Assembly (NCBI GenBank): GCA_028817665.1
Contig: JAPPPF010000125.1
Location: forward strand, 1-39,748
DNA length: 39,748 nucleotides
Source of the DNA: Magnetovibrio sp.
GTDB taxonomy: Bacteria; Pseudomonadota; Alphaproteobacteria; Rhodospirillales; Casp-alpha2
Direction of reading: 5' to 3'
How positions within the stretch are numbered: the first letter of the stretch is position 1; each line of letters begins with the position of its first letter. Positions 1-8,481 of the stretch are shown here, piece by piece. The notes beneath the pieces were generated by a model. That model did no database searches. It saw only the letters and a list, made by a program, of their open reading frames with translations, and was not told the origin of the DNA. The position numbers and the translations under genes are program-made.

Positions 1-750
1 CGGCGCGCCGATCCCCTCGGTCTCGGAGAGCCGCGCCCGCAACTCGTCGCGGTGCGCGTAGAGCGCCGTCAGCACGTGCGCCGCGCCCTCCAGCGCGTCG
101 GCGCCGGCGCTCGGGTTGCCGGCCGGCGCCAGCCAGCCGCGGATCTCGACGTCCAAGTTGAGGACGCCCGTCGTCGCCGTGCCGACGGCGCCGGCGCGCC
201 CCGGCACGATCACCCAGTCGGGTTGCGTCGCGCCGCTCTCCAGGAGCCACCTCGGCCCGAGCTCGCCGCCGCCGAATCCGTCGAAGGTGACGTGCAGCTC
301 GACCGCGCCGGCGAGGTCGCCTGAAATCTCCTCCAAGGCCAGGAGCGCGAACACGTAGGCCGCCAGGTCGCCCTTGCCGTCGCTGGCGCCGCGGCCGTAC
401 AGGCGTCCGTCCTCGATGGCGGCGGCGAAGGGCTGGCGCGTCCAGCGCTGGCCCACCGGCGCCGTGTCGACGTGCGCGGAAAGCGCCAGGGTCGGCCCGT
501 CGCCGAATTCGCGGCGCACGATCAGGTTGCGGAGATCGGCCGCCTCGCCGGCCGACTCGGTCTCCACCTTGAGGACGTCGGGCGTCAGCTCCAGCGCCGC
601 CATCGCGTCGACCAGGCGTTCGCGGATCGCCGTGGTCTCCCCCGGCGGGTTCTCGCTCGGCACCTTGACGATCTCGGTCAGGAACGCGAACTGGTCGGCG
701 CGCCGGGCCACCAGATAGGCGTTGATCCGTTCCCTGTTGGTCTGCTCCAT
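1..750 (-). CDS. M20 family metallopeptidase / ArgE-DapE type deacylase, N-terminal part (runs off the left edge)
   Basis: Own reverse-complement reading, not in the ORF track: MEQTNRERINAYLVARRADQFAFLTEIVKVPSENPPGETTAIRERL...LALSAHVDTAPVG...GRLYGRGASDGKGDLAAYVFAL; M20 metal-site motifs (SAHVDTAP, GRGASDGKG). Confidence 0.88.
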   Translation of the reverse strand, partial: MEQTNRERINAYLVARRADQFAFLTEIVKVPSENPPGETTAIRERLVDAMAALELTPDVLKVETESAGEAADLRNLIVRREFGDGPTLALSAHVDTAPVGQRWTRQPFAAAIEDGRLYGRGASDGKGDLAAYVFALLALEEISGDLAGAVELHVTFDGFGGGELGPRWLLESGATQPDWVIVPGRAGAVGTATTGVLNLDVEIRGWLAPAGNPSAGADALEGAAHVLTALYAHRDELRARLSETEGIGAP

Positions 751-916
751 GGACGCTCGACACTCCCGGCAATGGCCGAAGCTGGCAAACTCCGGCGCGA
801 TCGTCAATCCATAGCACGATCCCGCATCGGTGAATTGCGCGGGCGGGCGAAACCTGCTTTTCTCCGACGGTCCGAAGACCCCGCAACCCATCATCGCACG
901 TTCGCATAGGATCGCC

Positions 917-2080
917 ATGGCCGCCGACACTTCCATCGACATGATCAAGCGCTTGATCGCCTTCGACACGACCAGCCGGGAATCGAACCTGGAGTTCCTC
1001 GACTTCGTCCAGGGCTACCTCAAGGACCTCGGCGTCGACAGCCTGCGGGTGCACAACGAGGAAGGCACCAAGGCCAACATGTACGCCACCGTCGGCGCCG
1101 CCGACAAGCCGGGGATCATGCTCTCGGGGCACACCGACGTGGTCCCCGTCGATGGCCAGGAATGGGACACCGACCCGTTCCAGGTGGCGGAAAAAGACAG
1201 CCGCCTCTACGGCCGCGGCACCTCGGACATGAAGAGCTTCATCGCCATCGTGCTGGCCATGCTGCCCCAATTCCAGGCGCGCGGCCTCAAGACTCCCCTG
1301 CACCTCGCGTTCTCCTACGACGAGGAGGTCGGCTGCATCGGCGTGCGCCGGCTGATCGAGAAGATGAACGGGATGCCGGTGAAGCCGGCCATGTGCATCG
1401 TCGGCGAGCCGACCAGCATGGACGTGGTCACCGGCCACAAGGGCAAGCGCTCCTACCGCATCCACGTGCGCGGCTTCGAGGCCCACTCGAGCCTGGCGCC
1501 GCATGGCGTCAACGCCATCGAATACGCGGCCCGGCTGATCGCGCACCTGCGGTCCCTGGCCGACCGGATCCGCGAGGAAGGGCCCTTCGACGAGCTCTAC
1601 GACGTCACCCACACGACCGTGCACACGGGCACCGTCGCCGGCGGCACCCAGCTCAACATCGTCCCCAAGGACTGCCACCTGGAGGCCGAGTTCCGCTACG
1701 TCGGCGGCCAGGATCCGGACGCGCTGGAGGCCGAGATCCGGGCCTTCGCCAGCGATGTATTGGAGCCCGAGATGCGGGCCGTCCACGCCGACACCGGAAT
1801 CACCATCGATTGCTACAACGACATGCCCGGCCTCGACATGGACGTCGACGCCGACGTCGTCACCTTCGTCAAGGCGCTGGCCGGCCGGAACGACCACAAG
1901 AAGGTCGCCTTCGGCACCGAGGCCGGCCTGTTTCAGGTCCGCGCCGACATCCCGACCGTGGTCTGCGGCCCGGGCTCCATCGACCAGGCGCACAAACCCA
2001 ACGAGTTCATCGAACTCGACCAGATCACCGCCTGCGAGCAGTTCCTGGAACGCCTGATGGACCGGGTCTGCGAGAGCTGA
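917..2080 (+). CDS. argE: Acetylornithine deacetylase (M20 family)
   Basis: MAADTSIDMIKRLIAFDTTSRESNLEFLDFVQ...MLSGHTDVVPVDGQEWDTDPF...YGRGTSDMKSFIA...SYDEEVGCIGVR...GTEAGLF; start set at the ATG at 917 inside the longer track ORF. Confidence 0.88.
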   Translation: MAADTSIDMIKRLIAFDTTSRESNLEFLDFVQGYLKDLGVDSLRVHNEEGTKANMYATVGAADKPGIMLSGHTDVVPVDGQEWDTDPFQVAEKDSRLYGRGTSDMKSFIAIVLAMLPQFQARGLKTPLHLAFSYDEEVGCIGVRRLIEKMNGMPVKPAMCIVGEPTSMDVVTGHKGKRSYRIHVRGFEAHSSLAPHGVNAIEYAARLIAHLRSLADRIREEGPFDELYDVTHTTVHTGTVAGGTQLNIVPKDCHLEAEFRYVGGQDPDALEAEIRAFASDVLEPEMRAVHADTGITIDCYNDMPGLDMDVDADVVTFVKALAGRNDHKKVAFGTEAGLFQVRADIPTVVCGPGSIDQAHKPNEFIELDQITACEQFLERLMDRVCES

Positions 2081-2261
2081 AGCGCTGATAGTCTTCGTCC
2101 GCGGTTGTCCGCGGATGTACGCATTTTCCGCAGGCGCCCCGGAAAGCGCTTCGAAATCAACGCCTTGGCGTGAGGACAAAAGCGACCGTTTTGCGACCGA
2201 TGTCGCAAATGTCCGCCTTTCGTCGTGTTTTGCCGCATCTTCACCGTGTTCCCGGCCCGCA

Positions 2262-2480
2262 TGCTTCGACTTTGCTCAGCATGAGGATTTCTGCGAAATC
2301 CTGAAATGTAGCGACGGTGCAACCTGCCTCTTCCTCATCCTGAGCTTGTCGAAGGATGGGCGGGCGACGGCTGACCAACGGCTAGACATCATCACCGGGC
2401 TTGACCCGGTGATCCACGACTTTGTCTGAAAGGCGCGACACCGCGTGAAGTCGTGGATGCCCGGATCAAGTCCGGGCATG
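2262..2480. repeat. Composite intergenic palindromic repeat (two repeat families)
   Basis: Inverted pair CATGCTTCGACTTTGCTCAGCATGAGG / CCTCATCCTGAGCTTGTCGAAGGATG, then hairpins ATCACCGGG-CTTGA-CCCGGTGAT (2391-2413) and ATGCCCGGA-TCAAG-TCCGGGCAT (2457-2479), with GATCCACGAC / GTCGTGGAT arms between them. Confidence 0.85.
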
Positions 2481-2774
2481 ACGGCGGGGCGAGGGGCCGT
2501 ATCCCGTATTATCAAAACCGCCCTTCACAAAATCCGCAATCGGGCGGGCCTCGATCCTGGCGGCGCCCCGAAGACACCGCAAGCGGCGGTTCGAGGCCCT
2601 ATTCACAGTGTCAAATAGCGCGCAACGGCCGATGGTCGGGCCGCGCATAATGAAAGAACATAATAGGAAAATAAAGGAATGTCAACCTATTTATATCGAC
2701 GGCTAGGGCTGGACCGTTTCGAGGTTTGTCTGAATTGGATAAGGAAGGCGACGAAGAATTCCGCGAACGCGGAG

Positions 2775-2799
2775 GTCCGCCTTTAGCCTAAAGGCGGAC
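2775..2799. repeat. Perfect 11-bp inverted repeat (hairpin) upstream of GST
   Basis: GTCCGCCTTTA-GCC-TAAAGGCGGAC. Confidence 0.75.
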
Positions 2800-2901
2800 T
2801 CCATAATCGCTCCCGGCGGCATCGTCCCAGCGACCGAACTTAACTATTGTTGATGGCAAGCAACACCAGTACGTTCCTGGCGAAATTCCGAGACGACTGC
2901 C

Positions 2902-3543
2902 ATGCTTCAACTCCACTATTTCCCGGACAACGCCAGCCTCGCGCCTCACTTCCTGCTGATTGAGACGAACGCCGAGTATGAGCTGAAACTTGTCGATCGC
3001 GATTCAAACGCGCAGAAATCCGAAGACTATCTGAAGCTCAACCCGGCGGGCCGTATTCCAACTCTCGTACATGACGATCTCGTCCTGTTCGAAAGCCCCG
3101 CCATCTGTATTTACATCTGTGAGCTTGACGCGGATTCGCGGTTCATCCCCCCACTCGGCGAATCCAACCGCGCGCTGTTCTTCCAATGGATGGCGTACCT
3201 CAGCAATACGCTGCAGGCGGAGTTCATGCTGTGGAGATATCCCGAAAACCACACCACCGACGCCACGGATGTCGAGCGTATCAAGGCGGCTCAAGACACG
3301 CGATTGGGGGACATTCTGGCACTCCTGGACGAACAGCTTGGCAGGAACAGGTTCTTGGTGAGTGACACCGTCGGTGCGTGCGATCATTTTCTATTCATGT
3401 TGGCGCTCTGGTGCGGAAGGATTTCTCGACCCCCGGCATTATTTTCGAACCTTCGGCGTTTCATGCGTGAAATGGCTCAACGACCGGCCATTCAGCGCGC
3501 ATGCGAAATTGAGAATATTGATCTAGGCCCATACGTTCGATGA
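2902..3543 (+). CDS. Glutathione S-transferase family protein
   Basis: MLQLHYFPDNASLAPHFLLIETNAEYELKLVDRDSNAQKSEDYLKLNPAGRIPTLVHDDLVLFESPAICIYICE; thioredoxin-fold GST N-domain pattern (NPAGRIPTL..D..L.ESPAI). Confidence 0.88.
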   Translation: MLQLHYFPDNASLAPHFLLIETNAEYELKLVDRDSNAQKSEDYLKLNPAGRIPTLVHDDLVLFESPAICIYICELDADSRFIPPLGESNRALFFQWMAYLSNTLQAEFMLWRYPENHTTDATDVERIKAAQDTRLGDILALLDEQLGRNRFLVSDTVGACDHFLFMLALWCGRISRPPALFSNLRRFMREMAQRPAIQRACEIENIDLGPYVR

Positions 3544-3721
3544 TTGGCTGCCCAGGCTGGACCTGTCTCGTCGGCGGACGGCGTGCTTAACCATGCGCAG
3601 GTCCGAATTGGGTCATAAGCCGACTTCACCACTAATGACCAAACTCGTCCGCTCTGAAGGGAGGAGCGGATCAATCGTCATGAAATGTCTGCCGTGCTCT
3701 TAGAAGCGGTCGTAACGAGCT

Positions 3722-4111
3722 TCATCGGTGGCCCCGCCAACCCGGCTCGGCATCCGACGGACTGCTCGCCGCCCCACCATACGGAACATCCATGTAATCA
3801 CGGACGTCGACGTCATCGAAACACGCGATGTTGATCCCGAACTGCGACGGCTCGCTGCGCCGCCGGTGATGGGTGTAGATGCCGCACACCGAGCAGAAAA
3901 AATGTTCGGCCACCCGGGTGCCCCATTGATAGAGCGTGAGCACATCGGTTCCTTTCAGGACCCGCAGGTCCTCCGCGGGAACGCAGGCCATCACGGCCCA
4001 ACGCCGGCGGCAGAAGGAACAGTCGCAGCGCCGAAGCGCCTTAAGTCCCTCATCGAGCTCGACTTCGAAATGAACGGCACCGCAATGGCAGCGGCCGACT
4101 TTGCTGGCCAT
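3722..4111 (-). CDS. GFA family protein (glutathione-dependent formaldehyde-activating enzyme-like, Mss4-like fold)
   Basis: MASKVGRCHCGAVHFEVEL...RRCDCSFCRRRW...GTDVLTLYQWGTRVAEHFFCSVCGIYTHHRRRSEPSQFGIN; CxCG, CxxC and CxxCG zinc ligands of the GFA family. Confidence 0.88.
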   Translation of the reverse strand: MASKVGRCHCGAVHFEVELDEGLKALRRCDCSFCRRRWAVMACVPAEDLRVLKGTDVLTLYQWGTRVAEHFFCSVCGIYTHHRRRSEPSQFGINIACFDDVDVRDYMDVPYGGAASSPSDAEPGWRGHR

Positions 4112-4299
4112 TTCTCGATCCTTTCGTGAAGCCGATCCCTTGGACAGGCGATCCCCGGCAAATCATCGACGCTTCGTGAAACGGAATCTTACATGTTTGT
4201 TGGTTGGTCGCCAATGTCCGCACCGGGTCAAATTGAGACCTTTAGGAACCCCGGATTTCATGCCCCGAAAGTGCCTATGAGCCGGCGTTCCGTCCCCCC

Positions 4300-5061
4300 T
4301 CAAAACTGCACCAACGACGTCGCCGCGCCGTCGACGATGAGGTTGGCGCCGCTGATGAAGCTGGCCGCCGGGCTGGCCAGGAAGACGACCGCGTTGGCGA
4401 CTTCCTCGGGGCGGCCGAGGCGTTTCATGGGCGAGCGCTGGACCGCCGCCTCGTAGACGTCCGGCGTCTCGCGCTTGCGCGTGTCCCACACCCCGCCTTC
4501 GAAGTAGATGGCGCCGGGCGAGACCGTGTTGACGCGGATTCCCTGGGTACCCAGGTTGCGGCTGAGGCTCGACAAATAGTTGATCAGCGCCGCCTTGAGC
4601 CCGCCGTAGGCGCGCGGCTGGCCGGTGGTGTTGATGGCTGCGGTGCTGGCGATGCCGACGATGGCCGCGGCGGCGGAGGCTTCCAGATGCGGCAGCGCCG
4701 TCTCGACGGCGCGGACGGTGCCGAGGACGTCGACCTCCAGGCCCTGGCGCCAGGCCGCCTCGTCGGCGGCGGGGCCGAGCGCGCTGGCGTTCGGCACCAG
4801 GATATCGAGCCCGCCCAGTTCGTCGGCCGCCGCCGCGACCCAGGCGCGGAGGCCGTCCGTGTCGGTGACGTCGGCGACGCCGCCGACGACCTTGGGCCCG
4901 ATCGCCGCCATCTCGGCCGCCGCCGCCTCCACTTCCGCGCCGTCGCGCGCGCAGAAGCCGACCGCGCAGCCCTCTCCGAGCAGCGCCTCCGCGACCTTGC
5001 GGCCGATGCCGCGCGTGGCGCCTGTGACGATCGCGCGCTTGCCCTCCAATCCCAAATCCAT
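4300..5061 (-). CDS. SDR family oxidoreductase
   Basis: MDLGLEGKRAIVTGATRGIGRKVAEALLGEG...VPNASALG...AYGGLKAALINYLSSLSRNLGTQGIRVNTVSPGAI; TGxxxGIG and YxxxK. Start set at the ATG ending at 5061. Confidence 0.88.
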   Translation of the reverse strand: MDLGLEGKRAIVTGATRGIGRKVAEALLGEGCAVGFCARDGAEVEAAAAEMAAIGPKVVGGVADVTDTDGLRAWVAAAADELGGLDILVPNASALGPAADEAAWRQGLEVDVLGTVRAVETALPHLEASAAAAIVGIASTAAINTTGQPRAYGGLKAALINYLSSLSRNLGTQGIRVNTVSPGAIYFEGGVWDTRKRETPDVYEAAVQRSPMKRLGRPEEVANAVVFLASPAASFISGANLIVDGAATSLVQF

Positions 5062-5164
5062 TTCGATCCTCCCTTCCCGGGTCCGCCGGCATCGACATCT
5101 CGCGCCGAACCGGGGATCATGGGAAAGCCATCGGGCCGAGATTGCAACGCTGAAGGAGCGGATC

Positions 5165-5551
5165 ATGCCGCAGAACTGGAAATTCACCAACAACCGGGAG
5201 GCGGAAGCCGAATGGACGCCGGGCCTGCGCGAGATCTTCGATTACCGCGACCTCGGCATCAAGGACGCCACCAACGGCGATTACGTGGCGCACGTGATCC
5301 GGGCCAACGGCCGCAAGGACCCGGACGAAGTCCAGCAATGGCACGTGCACCACTGCGACTTCCAGTTCGTCATGGTGCTGAACGGCTGGGCCGAGTTCGA
5401 ATACGACGGCGAGGGCGTGCGCCGGATCGAGAAGGGCGACGTCGTCAACCAGCGCCCCGGCATCCGCCACCGCGAGATCGCGTGTTCCGACGACTTCGAG
5501 GTCCTGGAGATCGTCTCGCCGGCGGATTTCGCGACCGAGATCGTGGAATAA
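5165..5551 (+). CDS. Cupin domain-containing protein
   Basis: MPQNWKFTNNREAEAEWTPGLREIFDYRDLGIKDATNGDYVAHVIRANG...WHVHHCDFQFVMVLNGWAEFEYDGEGVRRIEKGDVVNQRPGIRHREI; cupin pattern, C-terminal part of track ORF 4625..5551. Confidence 0.82.
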   Translation: MPQNWKFTNNREAEAEWTPGLREIFDYRDLGIKDATNGDYVAHVIRANGRKDPDEVQQWHVHHCDFQFVMVLNGWAEFEYDGEGVRRIEKGDVVNQRPGIRHREIACSDDFEVLEIVSPADFATEIVE

Positions 5552-5564
5552 TTCCGCGCGGCCA

Positions 5565-5593
5565 ACAAAAAAGCCGGCGTTCGCCGGCTTTCC
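5565..5593 (-). terminator. Rho-independent terminator between convergent cupin and hspQ
   Basis: Stem AAAGCCGGC-GTTC-GCCGGCTTT; on the minus strand followed by TTTTTTG, directly downstream of the hspQ stop. Confidence 0.8.
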
Positions 5594-5613
5594 GTCGATA
5601 TTAGGCGGCGTCC

Positions 5614-6003
5614 CTAGTTGCTCTTCTGGCGCAGCACGAAGCGGCCGTCCTCCATGCCGACGAAGAACTCGTCGAGCTCCGGATGGTCGATGGGATCCGC
5701 GTTCTCGTCCTCGGCGACCAGGTTCTGCTCGGAGACGTAGGCGATGTAGGGCGAGCGCTCGGGCTCGGGGGTCTCGGCGAGCAGATGGTAGAACGGCTGG
5801 TTCTTCCGGGGCCGCACGTCCTCGGGGATGCTCTCCCACCACTCGTCTGTGTTGTTGAACACCGGGTCGACGTCGAAGATGACGCCGCGGAACCCGTAAA
5901 CGCGGTGCTTGACCGGCATGCCGATCTCGAACTTCGCCGAGGCGACGACGCGCGGCACTTCAGCCGTGGGGCCGGCGCCCTCGATATCGTTAAAACCGTA
6001 CAT
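5614..6003 (-). CDS. hspQ: Heat shock protein HspQ (YccV-like, hemimethylated-DNA-binding family)
   Basis: AKFEIGMPVKHRVYGFRGVIFDVDPVFNNTDEWWESIPEDVRPRKNQPFYHLLAETPEPERSPYIAYVSEQNLVAEDENADPIDHPELDEFF. Confidence 0.93.
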   Translation of the reverse strand: MYGFNDIEGAGPTAEVPRVVASAKFEIGMPVKHRVYGFRGVIFDVDPVFNNTDEWWESIPEDVRPRKNQPFYHLLAETPEPERSPYIAYVSEQNLVAEDENADPIDHPELDEFFVGMEDGRFVLRQKSN

Positions 6004-6134
6004 AGGGGGAATATTAGCCCGGCATCGGTCGGCGTCAATGCCCGGCGGGCAAATGACACATACCGAAACATGCCCTCAATGACGCAACGGGCCCACAAAC
6101 GTGGGCCCACGAGGCGTCTCGGAAAGACGGGAAA

Positions 6135-6308
6135 TCAGGCGGCGATGCCGCCGGAACGCCACACGGACGTTTCCTTGCACGACGGGCAGACGCGCTCGCC
6201 GATGTGGTTCGACTGGAACTCGCCACTGCACATCAGGCAATTGCGCTTCTTCTTGACCGGCGGACGATCGGGCTCGGGTTTCTTGGTATCGGTGCGACGC
6301 GAAGCCAT
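6135..6308 (-). CDS. 57-aa zinc-ribbon (CxxC...CxxC) protein, hypothetical
   Basis: Own reading (below the ORF-track length cutoff): MASRRTDTKKPEPDRPPVKKKRNCLMCSGEFQSNHIGERVCPSCKETSVWRSGGIAA*; start codon overlaps the upstream stop (TAATG). Confidence 0.78.
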   Translation of the reverse strand: MASRRTDTKKPEPDRPPVKKKRNCLMCSGEFQSNHIGERVCPSCKETSVWRSGGIAA

Positions 6309-6496
6309 TATGCCGCCTCCAGGGTCTCGACGTCCGCGGGGGCGGATTTGTTGAGCATGGAAGCCGCCAGAGCCATCAGCTCCTCGGCCTCGTCGAGCAG
6401 CGCCGCGGCCGCGCCCGGCGCCGCGGTTTCGGCCTTTCCGAGCAACTCACCGGCGCTTTCGGAAAGGAACCGTACAAGGTCGGTATTCACCATCAA
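6308..6496 (-). CDS. 62-aa small hypothetical protein
   Basis: MMVNTDLVRFLSESAGELLGKAETAAPGAAAALLDEAEELMALAASMLNKSAPADVETLEAA; its TAA overlaps the ATG of the 57-aa gene. Confidence 0.65.
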   Translation of the reverse strand: MMVNTDLVRFLSESAGELLGKAETAAPGAAAALLDEAEELMALAASMLNKSAPADVETLEAA

Positions 6497-6682
6497 ACGT
6501 ATCCCTCAATTTGTCGTCTGTCCGTCACGAAACTGTAACGGGCGTCTATATACACGATTTCTTATTGCAATGCATCATTTTTTTTGCAACGCAATATTTC
6601 ATGAAATCGCGACGGAGCACGAGTTCACGACCGTCCGCCGGCACCCCGGCGTCGACCGTTTTCATTGTTATGTTTCAGTAAC

Positions 6683-6883
6683 TTATATCGTTCTCGCCCG
6701 GCGGCGCTTGGGCTGAACGCCGATCACGTCCAGCGCGTTCGCGGTGAAAGCGTCGAGAAAGGTTTCCTTCTCGATTGCCGTGCCTGCGAGCGCCGGCGGC
6801 ATGTCGGTGAAATGCCGGATGTAGTGCCGATGGGCCTCGCTGGTGCTGATCCGGCGGACCCGGGGCCGTTTCGTTGACGCCAT
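6683..6883 (-). CDS. Small basic hypothetical protein (66 aa)
   Basis: MASTKRPRVRRISTSEAHRHYIRHFTDMPPALAGTAIEKETFLDAFTANALDVIGVQPKRRRARTI; start chosen at the internal ATG of track ORF 6683..6946. Confidence 0.5.
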   Translation of the reverse strand: MASTKRPRVRRISTSEAHRHYIRHFTDMPPALAGTAIEKETFLDAFTANALDVIGVQPKRRRARTI

Positions 6884-6988
6884 TTTCTTGGTCTCCAACC
6901 CTGGTCTTCGTGGTGGAGGGGAGAATAACGGGCGAGTCCTTAACATCTGCTGAATCGGGCCGCCGCCCCGGCCCGGCGCGCCCGGGCG

Positions 6989-8356
6989 TCAGGCGGAGCG
7001 CGCCGCCTGGGGCGCGGCCGCGTAGGGCAAGGCGCCGACATCGGCGCAATCCTCGATCCGCCACAGCGCGTCCAGCAGTGCCGCCGCCGGCGCCGCGCCG
7101 ATCACCGGTTCGACCAGTTCCCGGTACTTGTCCTCGAGTTCGGCGTCGCTCAACGGGTTGTCGGGGTCGCCCTTGCGGGTCGGCGCGTGGTGGCTGAAGG
7201 TCTCGCCGGCCGCCGTGGTCACCGTCACCGTCGCCGAGCGCCGGTTCGGGAACGCGTCCTCGGCGGCCGCGTCGGTCTCCACCTGGACGCGCGCCATGAC
7301 CGCCCGGATGCCGGGGTCGTGGAGCTTCTCCTCGGTGAAGGCGGCGAATCGGGCGCGCCCCTCGGTGAGCCCGATGGCGACCGTGTAGGGCAGGCTGAAC
7401 TTCGCCTCGTAGAGGGTCTTGGGGTCGGCGTTGCCGCAGATCTCGACGCCCTTGGCGTAGGTGCCGACGTGGATCGAGCGGACCGCGTCCGGGGTCAGGC
7501 CGTGCGCCGCCTTGAGCGCGATCATCGCGTCGATGGCGGCGAACATGTGGCCGCAGCAGGTGTGGTTCTTCTGGGTCATGCGGGTGATCGTGAAGCCGTC
7601 GTCGAGGCTGTCGAGCATGGCCTGCCAGTCGACGTCGCGGCTCATCGCCGCGCCGAAGCCGCGCGGCCCCTCGAACATGCCGTCGGCGCCGGTCATCCCC
7701 TTCCCCGCCAGCATGGCGGCGAGCGCGCCGGCCTCGGCGGCGTGGCCCGAATGCAGGGGCTTGCCCATGGAATCGGTGGCGAAGGCCTGCTGCAGGGCGG
7801 CCGCCATGGTCACCGCGTTGGCCAGCGCGTGGCGGGTCTGGCCGGCGTCGAGGCCGAGGGCCCAGGCGACCCCGGCGGCGGCGCCGATGGTGCCGATGGT
7901 GCCGGTGGTGTGCCAGTAGTCGTAGTGCGCCGGCTGCATCGCCTTGCCGACCCGGTTCGAGACCTCGTAGCCGGCGACGACGGCGCGGAGCAAGGCGCCG
8001 CCGTCGGCGGCCGCGCCCTGGGCGGCGGCCAGGACCGCCGAGATCACCGGCGGGCCCGGGTGGTAGACGGCGTCGCGGAAGATGTCGTCGACCTCCATGG
8101 CGTGGGCCGCGGCGCCGTTGATCAGGGCCGCCGTGCGCACCGGGGCGCGGCGCCCCGAGGGCACGATCTGCGCGCCGCCGTGGTCGAGTTCATCGGCGAG
8201 CGCGTCCGTCATCAGCGTCGCCGGCGGATGCGGCGCGCCGCAGATCATCGCGGCGAAGCCGTCGATCAGGCAGCGCTTGGCGGCGTGGACGACGTCGTCC
8301 GGCAGTTCGGCGGCGCCGAGGCCGGCCGCGTAGGCGGCGAGTTTTCCTGCAATCAT
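6989..8356 (-). CDS. MmgE/PrpD family protein
   Basis: MIAGKLAAYAAGLGAAELPDDVVHAAKRCLIDGFAAMICGAPHPPA...MEVDDIFRDAVYHPGPPVISAVLAAAQ...GYEVSNRVGKA; MmgE/PrpD N-terminal signatures. Confidence 0.93.
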   Translation of the reverse strand: MIAGKLAAYAAGLGAAELPDDVVHAAKRCLIDGFAAMICGAPHPPATLMTDALADELDHGGAQIVPSGRRAPVRTAALINGAAAHAMEVDDIFRDAVYHPGPPVISAVLAAAQGAAADGGALLRAVVAGYEVSNRVGKAMQPAHYDYWHTTGTIGTIGAAAGVAWALGLDAGQTRHALANAVTMAAALQQAFATDSMGKPLHSGHAAEAGALAAMLAGKGMTGADGMFEGPRGFGAAMSRDVDWQAMLDSLDDGFTITRMTQKNHTCCGHMFAAIDAMIALKAAHGLTPDAVRSIHVGTYAKGVEICGNADPKTLYEAKFSLPYTVAIGLTEGRARFAAFTEEKLHDPGIRAVMARVQVETDAAAEDAFPNRRSATVTVTTAAGETFSHHAPTRKGDPDNPLSDAELEDKYRELVEPVIGAAPAAALLDALWRIEDCADVGALPYAAAPQAARSA

Positions 8357-8429
8357 CGTTGTCGACCTCCCCTGGCGCCGGGCGTTTCGAGGGTCCGCGG
8401 GCGTTTGACCGCCGCCGGCGCCCGTGCAA

Positions 8430-8443
8430 GATTGTATACAATC
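8430..8443. promoter_or_regulatory. Perfect 14-bp palindrome, candidate GntR (FCD) operator
   Basis: GATTGTA|TACAATC in the divergent 8357-8481 intergenic region; a GntR/FCD gene lies in the same cluster. Confidence 0.6.
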
Positions 8444-8481
8444 ACCAAACGGACAACAACCGAGCCAACAACGAGGTTCCC

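Noticed and set aside
2098-2115. TCCGCGG-TTGT-CCGCGGA hairpin after argE as a terminator
   Set aside because: Real stem, but no U-tract follows it; insufficient to call a Rho-independent terminator.
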